In this document: one piece after another, positions 26,521 to 35,704 of the stretch
Numbering within the stretch: the first letter of the stretch is position 1
Layout of the letters: every line of letters starts with the position of its first letter
Assembly (NCBI GenBank): GCA_035946615.1
Contig: DASYZB010000154.1
Location: 1-61,839, forward strand
Direction of reading: 5' to 3'
DNA from: Verrucomicrobiia bacterium
GTDB taxonomy: Bacteria; Verrucomicrobiota; Verrucomicrobiia; Limisphaerales; UBA8199
DNA: 61,839 nt
Position numbers and translations under genes: made by a program
The notes under the pieces: model-generated
Seen by the model: only the letters and a program-made list of their open reading frames with translations
Databases searched by the model: none
What the model was told of the DNA's origin: nothing

Positions 26521-27680
26521 TGCAAGGTCTGGACTTCAACCGAGAGGACTGCAGGTAAGTCCCGCGCGATGGGGTTCCAATTGTTGCCGTTGTTGGCCGA
26601 CGCATAAACCTGTCCGCCCGTGGTGCCGAAGTAAATGCCGCACGGGTCGAGAGCATCAACAGCCATGGCATCGCGCAACACATTCACGTAGCAGTCGCGC
26701 TGCGGCAATCCTTTAGTAAGGGCCTCCCATTCGTTCCCCCCGGTCCGGCTGCGGTACACGCGCAGCTTGCCATCCGGCGGGAAATGCTCCGAATCGCTCT
26801 TGATTGGGACGACGTAAATCGTGTTGGGCTCGTGCGCATGCACGTCAATCGGGAACCCGAAATCCGTCGGGAGATTGCCGCTGACTTCGTGCCACGACTC
26901 GGCGGCATTGTCGCTGCGCATCACATCCCAGTGCTTCTGCATGAACAGCACATCCGGACGCGACGGATGCATGGCAATGCGGTGGACACAATGGCCGACC
27001 TCGGCGTCCGGGTCGGGAAGTTGAAAGGCGGATTTGAGCCCCGAATTTACCGGGCGCCAGGTTTTGCCCCCATCATCTGTGCGAAAAGCGCCCGCTGCCG
27101 AGATGGCGACGAAAAGCCGCCCGGGCCGGCTGGGGTCCAGGATAATGGTATGAACGCACATGCCGCCGGCGCCCGGTTGCCAGAGGTGGCCCTTGGCACT
27201 GCGTAGCCCGGAGAGTTCATGCCAGCTCTGGCCGCCGTCGGTTGTGCGGAACAGGGCGGCGTCTTCGGCGCCGGCATAGACGGTTTCGGGATCGGTTAGC
27301 GAGGGTTCCAGGTGCCAGACACGCTTGAATTCCCACGGGTGCTGCGTGCCGTCATACCATTGATGCGTGCCAGGGGTGCCTTCGTACACGAACTTATCCC
27401 CCACCGGCTCCCAGGTCTTGCCGCCGTCCTTCGAGCGCTGAATTTTTTGGCCAAACCAGCCGCTGGTCTGCGATGCATAGAGCCGGTTTGGATCGACAGG
27501 CGAACCCTTGAGGTGATACACCTCCCAACCCGCAAAGTGGGGCCCGCTGATCTTCCATTGTTTGCGTTTGCCGTCCGCCGTAAGGATAAAGGCCCCTTTC
27601 CTGGTGCCGACCAACAGGCGCACGCCGGTGGCTGGGCGCTTCCTTTTTACCGCTACTTTCCGTTTTGGTTTGGTTCCCAT
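26517..27680 (-). CDS. BNR/sialidase-like beta-propeller protein, cytoplasmic
   Basis: A 387-residue protein with repeated Asp-box (BNR) motifs: [24 protein letters not shown] and similar. It fits the VPS10/sortilin-like or WD40/YVTN/BNR propeller group rather than true sialidases; I see no sialidase Arg triad or F-R-I-P motif. There is no signal peptide; instead the first 17 residues are strongly basic ([12 protein letters not shown]). It is coupled to the ThiS/MoaD-like gene by a 4-bp overlap. Function is unknown; a role linked to the carrier protein is inferred from the overlap. Confidence 0.75.
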   Translation of the reverse strand: MGTKPKRKVAVKRKRPATGVRLLVGTRKGAFILTADGKRKQWKISGPHFAGWEVYHLKGSPVDPNRLYASQTSGWFGQKIQRSKDGGKTWEPVGDKFVYEGTPGTHQWYDGTQHPWEFKRVWHLEPSLTDPETVYAGAEDAALFRTTDGGQSWHELSGLRSAKGHLWQPGAGGMCVHTIILDPSRPGRLFVAISAAGAFRTDDGGKTWRPVNSGLKSAFQLPDPDAEVGHCVHRIAMHPSRPDVLFMQKHWDVMRSDNAAESWHEVSGNLPTDFGFPIDVHAHEPNTIYVVPIKSDSEHFPPDGKLRVYRSRTGGNEWEALTKGLPQRDCYVNVLRDAMAVDALDPCGIYFGTTGGQVYASANNGNNWNPIARDLPAVLSVEVQTLQ

Positions 27681-27706
27681 AGGACAATTCGTGGTGTTTA
27701 TTCTGC

Positions 27707-27826
27707 CTACAACGTTTTCAAATACTCGTCAAGCCGGTCCAAAGTCCCGGACCAGCCTTTCTGCGTCGTTCTTGGCCTTCCTGAAGTCCCAAACAGGGGC
27801 CTGAGGACGGTTGAGCCAATGAAGGC
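27707..27826 (-). pseudogene. C-terminal remnant of an SRPBCC/AHSA1-family gene
   Basis: A 39-codon open stretch on the minus strand ends [15 protein letters not shown], then K-T-L and a stop at 27707-27709. This matches the C-terminal helix of AHSA1/YndB-type SRPBCC proteins (G-W-x3-L-D-R-L-x-x-Y-L). An in-frame stop at 27827-27829 and the YCII gene just upstream leave no room for the other 110 or so residues of the domain. It looks like a decayed member of the sigma/YCII gene set. Confidence 0.6.
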
Positions 27827-27863
27827 TCAAACCGCCCCGGGCCCGAACTTGGGCTGAATGAGC

Positions 27864-28277
27864 TTAAGCGTTTGCCTCGGCGAGTTGCGCGTCGGGCACT
27901 GCTTCCCCCGTCAGCGGGCATTGTTCGGCCACCGGCCTCACCTCGATTTTCACGCCGTGGGCCAGCCCGGGACATTCCTGGGCGATAGCCACGGCCTCAT
28001 CGAGGCTCTGGACCTGCAACAGGAAATAGCCGCCAATGGCTTCCTTCGATTCGGCAAACGGGCCATCGGCCACCATCCGCCCGTTTTTGCCTGAAACCAC
28101 TTTGCCTTCAAACCCCAGCGGATTGCCCGCCACCGCCTTGCCCTGCGCCGTCAGGCGTTCGAACCAGGCCATCCATTGGCTGGCGACCTGTTGCATCTGC
28201 TCGGGAGAGAGTCCCTTGTGCCAATCATTACCGCGGAACAGCAGCATGTATTGAGGTGTCTTGCTCTGTGTTTGCAT
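27864..28277 (-). CDS. YCII/DGPF-domain protein, partner of ECF42 sigma factor
   Basis: A 137-residue YCII-related (DGPF) protein: Y-M-L-L-F-R-G at the start, D-G-P-F-A-E-S-K-E-A-I-G-G-Y near residue 72, and E-V-R-P in the last strand. The signature D-G-P-F is intact. These small proteins are encoded with ECF42 sigma factors and are thought to work with them, but the biochemical role is not known. It is the first gene of the minus-strand set that ends with the sigma factor. Confidence 0.88.
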   Translation of the reverse strand: MQTQSKTPQYMLLFRGNDWHKGLSPEQMQQVASQWMAWFERLTAQGKAVAGNPLGFEGKVVSGKNGRMVADGPFAESKEAIGGYFLLQVQSLDEAVAIAQECPGLAHGVKIEVRPVAEQCPLTGEAVPDAQLAEANA

Positions 28278-28308
28278 ATATTTGCCTTTCTTTTATTAAC
28301 TATTAATT

Positions 28309-28332
28309 GTCGTATTCCGTCAACAATACGAC
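28309..28332. promoter_or_regulatory. Palindromic candidate operator in a divergent promoter region
   Basis: GTCGTATT (28309-28316) and its exact reverse complement AATACGAC (28325-28332) flank an 8-base spacer. The site lies 32 bases upstream of the YCII start and about 180 bases upstream of the divergent MFS gene. The half-site recurs at 3570-3577 in the microcompartment promoter. Binding protein unknown; a hairpin is an alternative reading. Confidence 0.4.
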
Positions 28333-28514
28333 GAACCAGCCGGAGCGGCCAGGACAGGAATTTTAAAAAATTCACAACAACCTCGGTCGTGCCTTGAAGT
28401 CTGAGTTTCCCTTGCGCGTTGGGCGTTGAGGGTTGGAATTTTTTCTCCGCATCTGCCCGCTGCGGATAAGCTTGCCTGGGATGGGTTGGTTTTTTAGGCT
28501 GGCCGCACTGAGCT

Positions 28515-29897
28515 ATGAACACGTCGATCCGCTTCAGACTTTTCCTCATGATGATCCTGGAATTCTTCATCTGGGGATGCTGGCTGCCGTTGATTTATAA
28601 TTATCTGCCCAGTCTGGGCTTTTCCGCGTCGCGGCCGCCGCAGGAACTGGCCGGGTTTATTCCTCACAATCTCTGGGTGCTTTTCTCACAACAAAGTCTC
28701 ATCCTCAACGCCTTTCCCCTTGCCGCCGTGGTGGGGATGTTCTTTAGCAATCAATACGCGGACCGGCATTTTTCGGCAGAACGTTTTCTGGCATTCAGTC
28801 ATTTTATTGCCGGCATAGCGATTCTATTGCTGGCTTACACGCGCTCGTTTTGGCCCTTTTTCCTGCTGATGCTGGTGCATTGCCTCCTTTATGTGCCGAC
28901 CAATTCCATCGCCAATTCAATTGCCTTATCCACCATGAAAGACGCCCAAAAGGAATTCGGGCTCGTGCGGGTGGGCGGCACGATTGGATGGATTCTGGCC
29001 GCCTGGCCTTTTACGTTTATCCTGGTGGACTGGGACAAGGTGCGCGCGGCTAATCCGCACGGTCCGATCAACTGGCTCGGCACAGTGCTGAGCTCGGGCC
29101 TGAGCGGTGAGGCCCTCCAGAAGGGCACGCGCTGGACGTTCATCGTCGCCGGCATCTCTTCGCTGCTGCTGGCCGCCTACAGCCTGACCTTGCCCCACAC
29201 GCCCCCTAAAAAGGTCGAGGCGGGCGCCAATCGATTTGCGTGGCTCGAGAGCCTCAAGCTGCTTCGCCAGCCCTTTGTGTTGGTCCTGTGGCTGGTGACT
29301 TTTATCGACGCGTTCGTCCTCTACAGCTATTTCAATTGGACGGGCTCATTTCTGGCCGCTAAGCCTGAGGCGGGCGGGGTCGGCATTGCCGGCAACTGGA
29401 TTATGCCGGTCATGAGCCTGGGGCAGATTGCCGAGATGCTGACGATGTTTATCCTTGGCGCAACGCTCAAACGGCTCGGGTGGCGCTGGACGATGGTCAT
29501 CGGAATTCTCGGGCACGCCGCCCGCTTCACCATTTACGCCTTCTGGCCTCAGGCGGTCCCGGTGATTATCGTGCAACTGCTCCACGGCATTTGTTACGCG
29601 TTCTTCTTTGCCACCGTCTATATCTTTGCCGACGAATATTTCCCCAAAGACGTGCGCGCCAGCGCGCAGGGTTTATTCAACGTGATGATCCTGGGGATTG
29701 GCGCGCTGGTGGCTAATACGGTCTGCCCTTACTTGATGCAGAGCAAGTTCACCCATGACGGGGTGGTGAACTTCCGTGGCCTTTTCCTCGTGCCGCTGGG
29801 CGCCGCTCTGCTGGCAGCACTGGCACTGGCACTGTTCTTCCATCCACCCAAGAAACCTCAGCCCACACCCGCTGAGCCGGAAGCGGTCACGGCGTAA
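28515..29897 (+). CDS. MFS nucleoside transporter (NupG-like)
   Basis: A 460-residue inner-membrane protein with about 12 hydrophobic segments. R-F-R-L-F-L-M-M-I-L-E-F-F-I-W-G-C-W at the start and E-F-G-L-V-R-V-G-G-T-I-G-W-I after helix 4 are typical of the nucleoside:H+ symporter group. A loop between helices 5 and 6 is longer than usual (about 40 residues, P-H-G-P-I-N-W). Substrate is inferred from family likeness. Purine nucleoside phosphorylase is encoded 7.3 kb away, not in the same operon. Confidence 0.8.
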   Translation: MNTSIRFRLFLMMILEFFIWGCWLPLIYNYLPSLGFSASRPPQELAGFIPHNLWVLFSQQSLILNAFPLAAVVGMFFSNQYADRHFSAERFLAFSHFIAGIAILLLAYTRSFWPFFLLMLVHCLLYVPTNSIANSIALSTMKDAQKEFGLVRVGGTIGWILAAWPFTFILVDWDKVRAANPHGPINWLGTVLSSGLSGEALQKGTRWTFIVAGISSLLLAAYSLTLPHTPPKKVEAGANRFAWLESLKLLRQPFVLVLWLVTFIDAFVLYSYFNWTGSFLAAKPEAGGVGIAGNWIMPVMSLGQIAEMLTMFILGATLKRLGWRWTMVIGILGHAARFTIYAFWPQAVPVIIVQLLHGICYAFFFATVYIFADEYFPKDVRASAQGLFNVMILGIGALVANTVCPYLMQSKFTHDGVVNFRGLFLVPLGAALLAALALALFFHPPKKPQPTPAEPEAVTA

Positions 29898-29924
29898 GAT
29901 TGGAAAAGCCAAAACTTGAAAGAG

Positions 29925-30016
29925 GCGAAGCAAAGCTGCCGCAAAAGCATGCAAAGGACACAAAGATGAAGGAAACAATTCATATTCTTTGCGATCTCTG
30001 CGTTCTTTTGCGGCAA
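29925..30016. repeat. 9-base-periodic intergenic element with inverted arms
   Basis: The left arm (from about 29930) repeats a GCAAA/ACAAAG pattern about every 9 bases; the right arm (to 30016) repeats CTTTGCGAT/CTCTGCGTT/CTTTTGCGG. The arms are inverted copies: 29937-29947 pairs perfectly with 30005-30015 over 11 bp. It sits between the 3' ends of two convergent genes, so the RNA hairpin could serve both transcripts. Confidence 0.75.
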
Positions 30017-30017
30017 C

Positions 30018-31499
30018 TCAATTCTTTCCGTCAGCAGCCTTGATGGCCTTGAGCTTCTGGAACTCGGGTTTTGTCGAGTAGTGCTTATCCAGAGGATAGC
30101 AGCCGCTGATAAGGCCGTTGCGCGGGGCGGTGGTGCAATCGCTGAAGGTGCGGCAGATTGATTTGACTGAGAGCACCCCCTTTTGCAGGGCATCGGCCAG
30201 CATTGTCGGATAAGCGAGCACCATCCGACCCAAACCGATGAGGTCGGCCCATTGATGGCGCACGACGTATTGCGCCACGTGCGGCAGGTACTCCTGCAGG
30301 TAACTATAGCCGGACCCAACAACGACCATGCCTTTTGGGGCGCGCTGCTTGAGTTGGCGCACGGCCTGGATTTGGCGGGCCACGCCCGCCAGGGGGTCCT
30401 CTGGGGGTTGGTAGCCATCTGAAGGCGGATACGCGGCTGGGCGCTGAATATGCGGATTGTAGTAGGGCGACCCAGCGCTCAAGTTGACGAGCTTGACTCC
30501 CACTTCCGCGCAGAGTTCAAGGAACCGAACAGGTTCGTTCAGGTCATATTCGTGCGGGTTTGCCTGGTTAATCCCGAACCCAAAGCGATACGGGAGCAAG
30601 TGGGAAACTGCTTCCGGAATTCCCGGGCCGGGCTTGCCCGGCAGCGAGAGGGCGGGGTCGGGTTTGAATGGCACGAGGTCGAAGGCGCTAAGGCGCACGC
30701 CGATTTCGATTGGATTGCCCTCGGCGCGAATCCCTGAAACTATCTCGCGCAACAACCTCGTGCGGTTTTCGAAGGAACCGCCATATCTCCCTGGCCGGGT
30801 AAAGCCGCTGAGCAGTTCGTGCAAAAGGTAGCCGTGGCAATGTTTGATATCGACGAAGTCCGCGCCGGCTTCCCAGGCAATCCTGGCAGCGCGAACAAAA
30901 TCCAGAACCAGAGCCTCGAGCTCCGCATCGGTCCAGACCTGTTCATCGCTGGTGACCTTGAATTTGGCGTCCAGGATGGGGTGGCGATAGGCCACGCGCG
31001 GTTCGAGGCGGAACTTGTCATGGGGTTTGCAGAACCGGCCAGAGTGAGTCAATTGAAATCCTATCAACAGGTCGTCCGCAGTCCCATAAAGCTTTCGATG
31101 CGCCTGGACCAATTCCTGGCGCAACCGGGCCAGGTCCGCCTTGTTGGTTTGATTGATGACAAGCTGATGCGGATTGGCCCGCCCATCTGGGCGCACGGCC
31201 ATGGCTTCACCGCCCCAGATGAGTTTGGCGCCGCTTTCGCCGAAGCGCTGCCACCTGCGCAAAACTTCCTCCGTCATCCCGCCACTGGCTGAGCCGTCCC
31301 ACCCTTCCATCGGCTGCACGGCGTAACGGTTGCCAATGCGCTTCCCATTGATTAACGCCTGTTCGACCGCTTGCGACAGAGGCGAATCCGATGCGGTGAG
31401 AATGCTCTCCTCACATGGCAAATCGATTCCGAGCGAGGCAACGTGCGCGCGGAAATCGGCCACCGTCTTGAGTGAAGGGACGCGAGTGAGCTTCAGCAT
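30018..31499 (-). CDS. NADH:flavin oxidoreductase, old yellow enzyme family
   Basis: A 493-residue FMN-dependent TIM-barrel oxidoreductase. H-C-H-G-Y-L-L-H-E-L (about residues 217-226) carries the two active-site histidines, followed by the family's G-G-S-F-E-N-R segment. F-Q-L-T-H-S-G-R-F and V-V-G-S-G-Y-S-Y (phosphate binding) also match. Cysteines in C-R-T-F-S-D-C-T and S-G-C-Y near the C terminus resemble a remnant of the 4Fe-4S site of the larger dienoyl-CoA reductase-type members, but the second domain is absent. Substrate unknown. A sugar porter gene lies just upstream on the same strand (32 bp). Confidence 0.85.
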   Translation of the reverse strand: MLKLTRVPSLKTVADFRAHVASLGIDLPCEESILTASDSPLSQAVEQALINGKRIGNRYAVQPMEGWDGSASGGMTEEVLRRWQRFGESGAKLIWGGEAMAVRPDGRANPHQLVINQTNKADLARLRQELVQAHRKLYGTADDLLIGFQLTHSGRFCKPHDKFRLEPRVAYRHPILDAKFKVTSDEQVWTDAELEALVLDFVRAARIAWEAGADFVDIKHCHGYLLHELLSGFTRPGRYGGSFENRTRLLREIVSGIRAEGNPIEIGVRLSAFDLVPFKPDPALSLPGKPGPGIPEAVSHLLPYRFGFGINQANPHEYDLNEPVRFLELCAEVGVKLVNLSAGSPYYNPHIQRPAAYPPSDGYQPPEDPLAGVARQIQAVRQLKQRAPKGMVVVGSGYSYLQEYLPHVAQYVVRHQWADLIGLGRMVLAYPTMLADALQKGVLSVKSICRTFSDCTTAPRNGLISGCYPLDKHYSTKPEFQKLKAIKAADGKN

Positions 31500-31531
31500 G
31501 GAGGGATTCTGATCGGGTTAGTCCGGCGTAT

Positions 31532-32965
31532 CTATTCAATCCCAAGCTGCTTTTGGATTCTTTCGAGCGAAATACCCTTGGTTTCCGGCATGACCAGCCA
31601 GACCCAAATGAGCTGGCCGACCATGCAGAGGGCGTAAAAGGCGAAGGTATTTCCGCCGGATTTAGAGGCGATGACGGGGAATGTCCAAGAGATAAGCGCG
31701 GCCATGATCCAATGGGTCGAGGTGCCCAGGGCTTGGCCGCGGGCACGGACGCGGTTGGGGAAGATTTCGCTGATAAAGACCCAGATGACCGCCCCCTGAC
31801 CGAAGGCGTGGGAGGCAATGAAAACCAGGAGGCTCATGAGAAGGAGTTTGCCTTCGGTGTGGGTATAGAAGGCATACGCCGCAGCACTCAGGCTCACGAT
31901 GTAGCCGAACGAGCCCACGAACATGAGTTTTCTGCGGCCAAAATGGTCAATAATGGCCAGGGCGGCCATGGTAAACACCAGGTTGGTGAAGCCGATAATG
32001 ACCGATTGGAACAGGGCAGATTGAGTGCCGGCGCCGGCGATTTTGAAGATATAAGGGGTATAATAAATGAGGGCGTTGATGCCGGATAACTGGTTGAAAG
32101 CGGCAATCGCAACCGCCAGCAGGATGGGACGCCGGTATTTTTTGCAAAAGAAAGGTTCGGCGAGGGTGTGGTGTTCGAGGTCGAGCGATGCCTGGATTTC
32201 GCGCAGTTCACCATCGAGATTTGCTGGAGAGGCCCCGCAGGAGACGAGGACTTCGCGCGCCTCGTCGAGGCGGCCACGAGCGATAAGCCAGCGCGGGCTT
32301 TGAGGGACGAAAAACAGAAAGAAGAAGAAGGCGGCGGCGGGAATGGCCATGACGCCGAACATCCAGCGGTATTGGGTGGCCCCAGGAATGACGGCGCCGA
32401 TGATGTAATTGGAAAGGTAAGCCAGGAGAATGCCCAATACGATGTTGAATTGGGTGATGGCGACCAGGCGACCTCGGAGTTTAGCGGGAGAGATTTCGGC
32501 GATATACATCGGCGAGACAACAGAAGCCCCCCCGACCGCCAGGCCGCCCACGAACCGGAAAGCTACAAACGACCACCAGTTCCAAGCTAGGGCGCAACCG
32601 ACGCCAGAAACGAAATAGAGAATGGCCAGCAGGGACAGGACGCCGCGCCGGCCAAACGAATCAGCGGGGCGCCCCACGGCTATAGAGCCGATGACGGTGC
32701 CAATCAGCGCGCTGGCTACGGTGAAGCCGAGCATGAATTCGAGCAGGCTCTCCGGGCCTATCGAGGGCAGCATGGCTTGCAGCCGCTCCGTAATGCCGGT
32801 CACAAAACCCGCTTTGAGCCAATCCGTGGTGCCTGAGATTACGGCCGTGTCGAAGCCGAACAGTAACCCGCCGAGCGCGGCGATGACGGTGCTGCGCAGC
32901 AGGACCGCGGTCAAGCGGTCAGCGCTTTGGGCAGGGCTCGAGATTTGAGAGGGCGAGGTGGTCAT
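31532..32965 (-). CDS. MFS sugar porter (XylE/GLUT-like)
   Basis: A 477-residue sugar:H+ symporter with 12 membrane segments. Sugar-porter signatures: G-G-L-L-F-G-F-D-T-A-V-I-S-G in helix 1, R-x-G-R-R after helix 2 (S-F-G-R-R-G), R-F-V-G-G-L-A-V-G-G in helix 4, Q-L-S-G-I-N-A-L-I-Y-Y in helix 7, and P-E-T-K-G at the C terminus. The loop between helices 2 and 3 is longer than in XylE. The substrate is a monosaccharide not identifiable by eye. Probably co-transcribed with the OYE gene. Confidence 0.92.
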   Translation of the reverse strand: MTTSPSQISSPAQSADRLTAVLLRSTVIAALGGLLFGFDTAVISGTTDWLKAGFVTGITERLQAMLPSIGPESLLEFMLGFTVASALIGTVIGSIAVGRPADSFGRRGVLSLLAILYFVSGVGCALAWNWWSFVAFRFVGGLAVGGASVVSPMYIAEISPAKLRGRLVAITQFNIVLGILLAYLSNYIIGAVIPGATQYRWMFGVMAIPAAAFFFFLFFVPQSPRWLIARGRLDEAREVLVSCGASPANLDGELREIQASLDLEHHTLAEPFFCKKYRRPILLAVAIAAFNQLSGINALIYYTPYIFKIAGAGTQSALFQSVIIGFTNLVFTMAALAIIDHFGRRKLMFVGSFGYIVSLSAAAYAFYTHTEGKLLLMSLLVFIASHAFGQGAVIWVFISEIFPNRVRARGQALGTSTHWIMAALISWTFPVIASKSGGNTFAFYALCMVGQLIWVWLVMPETKGISLERIQKQLGIE

Positions 32966-33092
32966 TGGAGATTTTCAGATTTCTGATTTCAGAGTGGGAA
33001 AGCGCGGGCTGGACAGTTTCATAAAGTGCGTGGTGGAACCCAATAGCGCAAAAAGGGCGCCGGAACAAACTTAAAAGGGTGGTCAACGAACT

Positions 33093-34697
33093 CTAAAAAG
33101 AACGATACGGCGCGTTGGTTTGGTAAAACATGAGGCGGCCCTGGAATTCCTCCCTCTCGTCATCCTGAGTGGAAAGGGAGATGGCCTGCTTTTCTGTGCT
33201 GACCGCTTGTTTGAACTGGCCGGCTTCGGCATAGGCTGCGGCCAGAGTATCGAGGATTTTGGGGCTGCGCCTGCGGCTTCCCTGGGCGGCTTGTTGCGCG
33301 AATTTCAGCGCGGTTTGGCCATCACGCAGGTGAGGGTCAGGTGAGGTAGCCAGCAGCCAGGCAGCCGTCTGGAGCGCCACGGCATCGCCTTGTGCAGCGG
33401 CTTTCTTATACCAGTTGAGGGCTTCCAAATCGTTTTTGGCGACCCCCTGGCCTTGATGATAGAACTCGGCCATGCAGCATTGGATTTCGGGGTTTGCCTG
33501 GGCCGCAACCTCGCGCCAGTACCCTTCGGATTCGGCGTAAGGATTAGAGCCCCCCAGGGCCGCTTCGTTGAGGTTCGGAACAATCCCTTTGAGGGCGGCC
33601 TCTCGCCACCATTTCTGCGCCTCATCGGGGTCTTTATCCACTCCAATACCTTTCCAATAACAGAGGCCAAGGTAAAGCTGGGCGCCGGGATGACCCTTTA
33701 TGGCGTCCTGTTTGAAACAGTCGGCAGCGGCGGGGAGGTTTCGTGGGAGTCCCTGCGCATTGAAATAGCAAAGGCCGAGTTTGAAGAACGCCCCACGAGT
33801 GCCGCCGTCAGCAGCCTGACGCCACCATTTGACTGCTTCAGCCAAATTTGTTGAGAGACCTAAACCTTTGCTACAGCACCCGGCGAGCTTCATTTGGGCG
33901 GCGGCTAGCCCCTGCTCCGCCGCTTTGCGGAACCAACCGGCGGCTGCAACGGGGTTCTTCTTTACGCCGAAGCCGGTTGAACAGCAGGTGCCGAAAAAAT
34001 CCTGCGCTTCGGCCGGTCCTTGTTCGGCAGCCTGCCGCGCCCAGCTCGCGGCAGCGGCGGGGTCCGAATCGATGCCCTGGCCGCTCGAGTAGCATAGGGC
34101 CAGGAAGAGTTGCGCCGGCGCCTTTCCTTGCTCAGCCGCGCGCTGGACCCATTTGACTCCTCGCGCCGGGGCGCGATTGACACCAGGGCCGCCATTGAGA
34201 TAGCAGACGCCGAGCTGGAATTGGGCATCGGCGAAGCCGTTGGTTGCGGCTCGCTCGAACCAATCAACAGCGGCTGAAAAGTCCTCCGGTCCGCCGAGGC
34301 CGAACAGGCGGCCCAAACCGAGCAGGAATTGGGCGGGAGGCAGATTGGCTTGGGCGGCCTTTTGCAGCCAGGGAAGAGCCTCCGCGTAATCCTGGGTCAA
34401 ACCGTCCCCGGCGAAATAGGAGTAACCAAGACGCAATTGCGCGAGGGCGGCGCCTTTCGCGGCGAGGTCCCGCGCAGCATCCGGCGAGGCCCTCAACACT
34501 GCATTCCACTCGGGCCTGTGCCGCAGAGCGAGAGCCCAGTCATTGGTGGCGGCGGCAATACCCGGCCATTCATCGTGCAGTTTGCCGGTTTGCGCGGCGA
34601 TAACCCGGCCAGGCAGCAGGGCCTTTGCGCCAGCCTCGCCTGGCGAAGAAGCCAGCGAAACAACAGGCAGAAAGCAGAGCAAGAGGGTTGCCTTCAT
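33093..34697 (-). CDS. Secreted Sel1-repeat protein
   Basis: A 534-residue exported protein: signal peptide M-K-A-T-L-L-L-C-F-L-P-V-V-S, then an array of about 10 Sel1-like repeats of 36-38 residues (A-x2-W-x2-K-A-A-x2-G-x2-x-A-Q-x-x-L-G-x-C-Y). Many repeats carry a Cys in the L-G-x-C-Y position. Such solenoids bind other proteins in the periplasm. The start at 34697 is preferred to 34718 because it begins the signal peptide and avoids overlap with the LysR gene. Partners unknown. Confidence 0.85.
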   Translation of the reverse strand: MKATLLLCFLPVVSLASSPGEAGAKALLPGRVIAAQTGKLHDEWPGIAAATNDWALALRHRPEWNAVLRASPDAARDLAAKGAALAQLRLGYSYFAGDGLTQDYAEALPWLQKAAQANLPPAQFLLGLGRLFGLGGPEDFSAAVDWFERAATNGFADAQFQLGVCYLNGGPGVNRAPARGVKWVQRAAEQGKAPAQLFLALCYSSGQGIDSDPAAAASWARQAAEQGPAEAQDFFGTCCSTGFGVKKNPVAAAGWFRKAAEQGLAAAQMKLAGCCSKGLGLSTNLAEAVKWWRQAADGGTRGAFFKLGLCYFNAQGLPRNLPAAADCFKQDAIKGHPGAQLYLGLCYWKGIGVDKDPDEAQKWWREAALKGIVPNLNEAALGGSNPYAESEGYWREVAAQANPEIQCCMAEFYHQGQGVAKNDLEALNWYKKAAAQGDAVALQTAAWLLATSPDPHLRDGQTALKFAQQAAQGSRRRSPKILDTLAAAYAEAGQFKQAVSTEKQAISLSTQDDEREEFQGRLMFYQTNAPYRSF

Positions 34698-34714
34698 GCC
34701 CGAACTGGCGCCGT

Positions 34715-35593
34715 TCAAATCGGCTTTTTCAGCAATTCCAAAAACTGCTTCATCGCCGGGGAGAGCACCTTGGATTTTTTGTAAATGGCGCCCATCAGCC
34801 GCATATGATTGCCTTCCAGCCGCACGGCTGCCAGGCTTTGATCGGCTACTTCCTGGCGGATTGTGCTCTCGGGAACAACGGCGATGCCAGAGCCGATTTC
34901 GACCGCGCGTTTAATCGTCTCGATATTATCAAACTCCATCGCGTATTCGACCGAGACGCCCTGTTCCTTGAAGATTCTATCGATGGCCTTGCGGGTTGGC
35001 ATGTCAGAATCAAAACCGACATATTTCTGCCCTTCCAGCGCTTTGAACCGGGCGGTTTTGGCCTTGGCCAGGGCATGTTGTGGCGGGCAAATCAGGACCA
35101 GCGGGTCCTTGCGCAAGGGGACGACTTCCAGTTTGGAATCGTGATTCGGATAGGAGACAAGGCCCAGGTCCACAATGTTGCCCAGCACATCCTCATAAAC
35201 ATTGTTCTCGCGGCGGTACTCGACGTGCAGGTTCACCGTGGGGTGCTCCTTCAGGAAGGCCTTGATGTAAGGCGGCAGATCGTGAAGCCCGATGCTGTAC
35301 ACGGCGGACACGCGCACCGTGCCGGAAATCTCGTTCTTGAGTTCCTGGAGTTTGCTGTGAATGCTCTCGTAACCCTGCAGGAGGCGTTTGCTGTACTCAT
35401 AAAGGACCTCTCCTTCAGACGTTAGCCGGAAGTTCTTCTTGCTGCGCTCGATGAGGAGCGACTTGAATTGGCGCTCCAGGGCGCTGATGGTCTGGCTGAC
35501 GGCAGACTGGGTGACCCCGTTGACCTGCGCCGCTTTTGTGAAGCTCTCGGTGTCAGCCAGGTCGCAAAATACTTTAAGGCTCTCGAATTGCAT
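34715..35593 (-). CDS. LysR-family transcriptional regulator (CysB/CysL-like)
   Basis: A 292-residue regulator: N-terminal helix-turn-helix (S-F-T-K-A-A-Q-V-N-G-V-T-Q-S-A-V-S-Q-T-I) and effector domain from about residue 92 (V-R-V-S-A-V-Y-S-I-G-L-H). It lies 18 bp upstream of the Sel1 gene on the same strand, so the two may be co-transcribed. Target genes and effector are not evident. Confidence 0.88.
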   Translation of the reverse strand: MQFESLKVFCDLADTESFTKAAQVNGVTQSAVSQTISALERQFKSLLIERSKKNFRLTSEGEVLYEYSKRLLQGYESIHSKLQELKNEISGTVRVSAVYSIGLHDLPPYIKAFLKEHPTVNLHVEYRRENNVYEDVLGNIVDLGLVSYPNHDSKLEVVPLRKDPLVLICPPQHALAKAKTARFKALEGQKYVGFDSDMPTRKAIDRIFKEQGVSVEYAMEFDNIETIKRAVEIGSGIAVVPESTIRQEVADQSLAAVRLEGNHMRLMGAIYKKSKVLSPAMKQFLELLKKPI

Positions 35594-35704
35594 GCAGTGA
35601 TTGAACTGAAAATAATGGAAAGAGTCAACAGAATCAGTTCGAGCATTATTAAAAAACCAGAGAGGGTTTTCCGCCCTGCCAGCCGGTTCAAACCTGAGGG
35701 ATTC

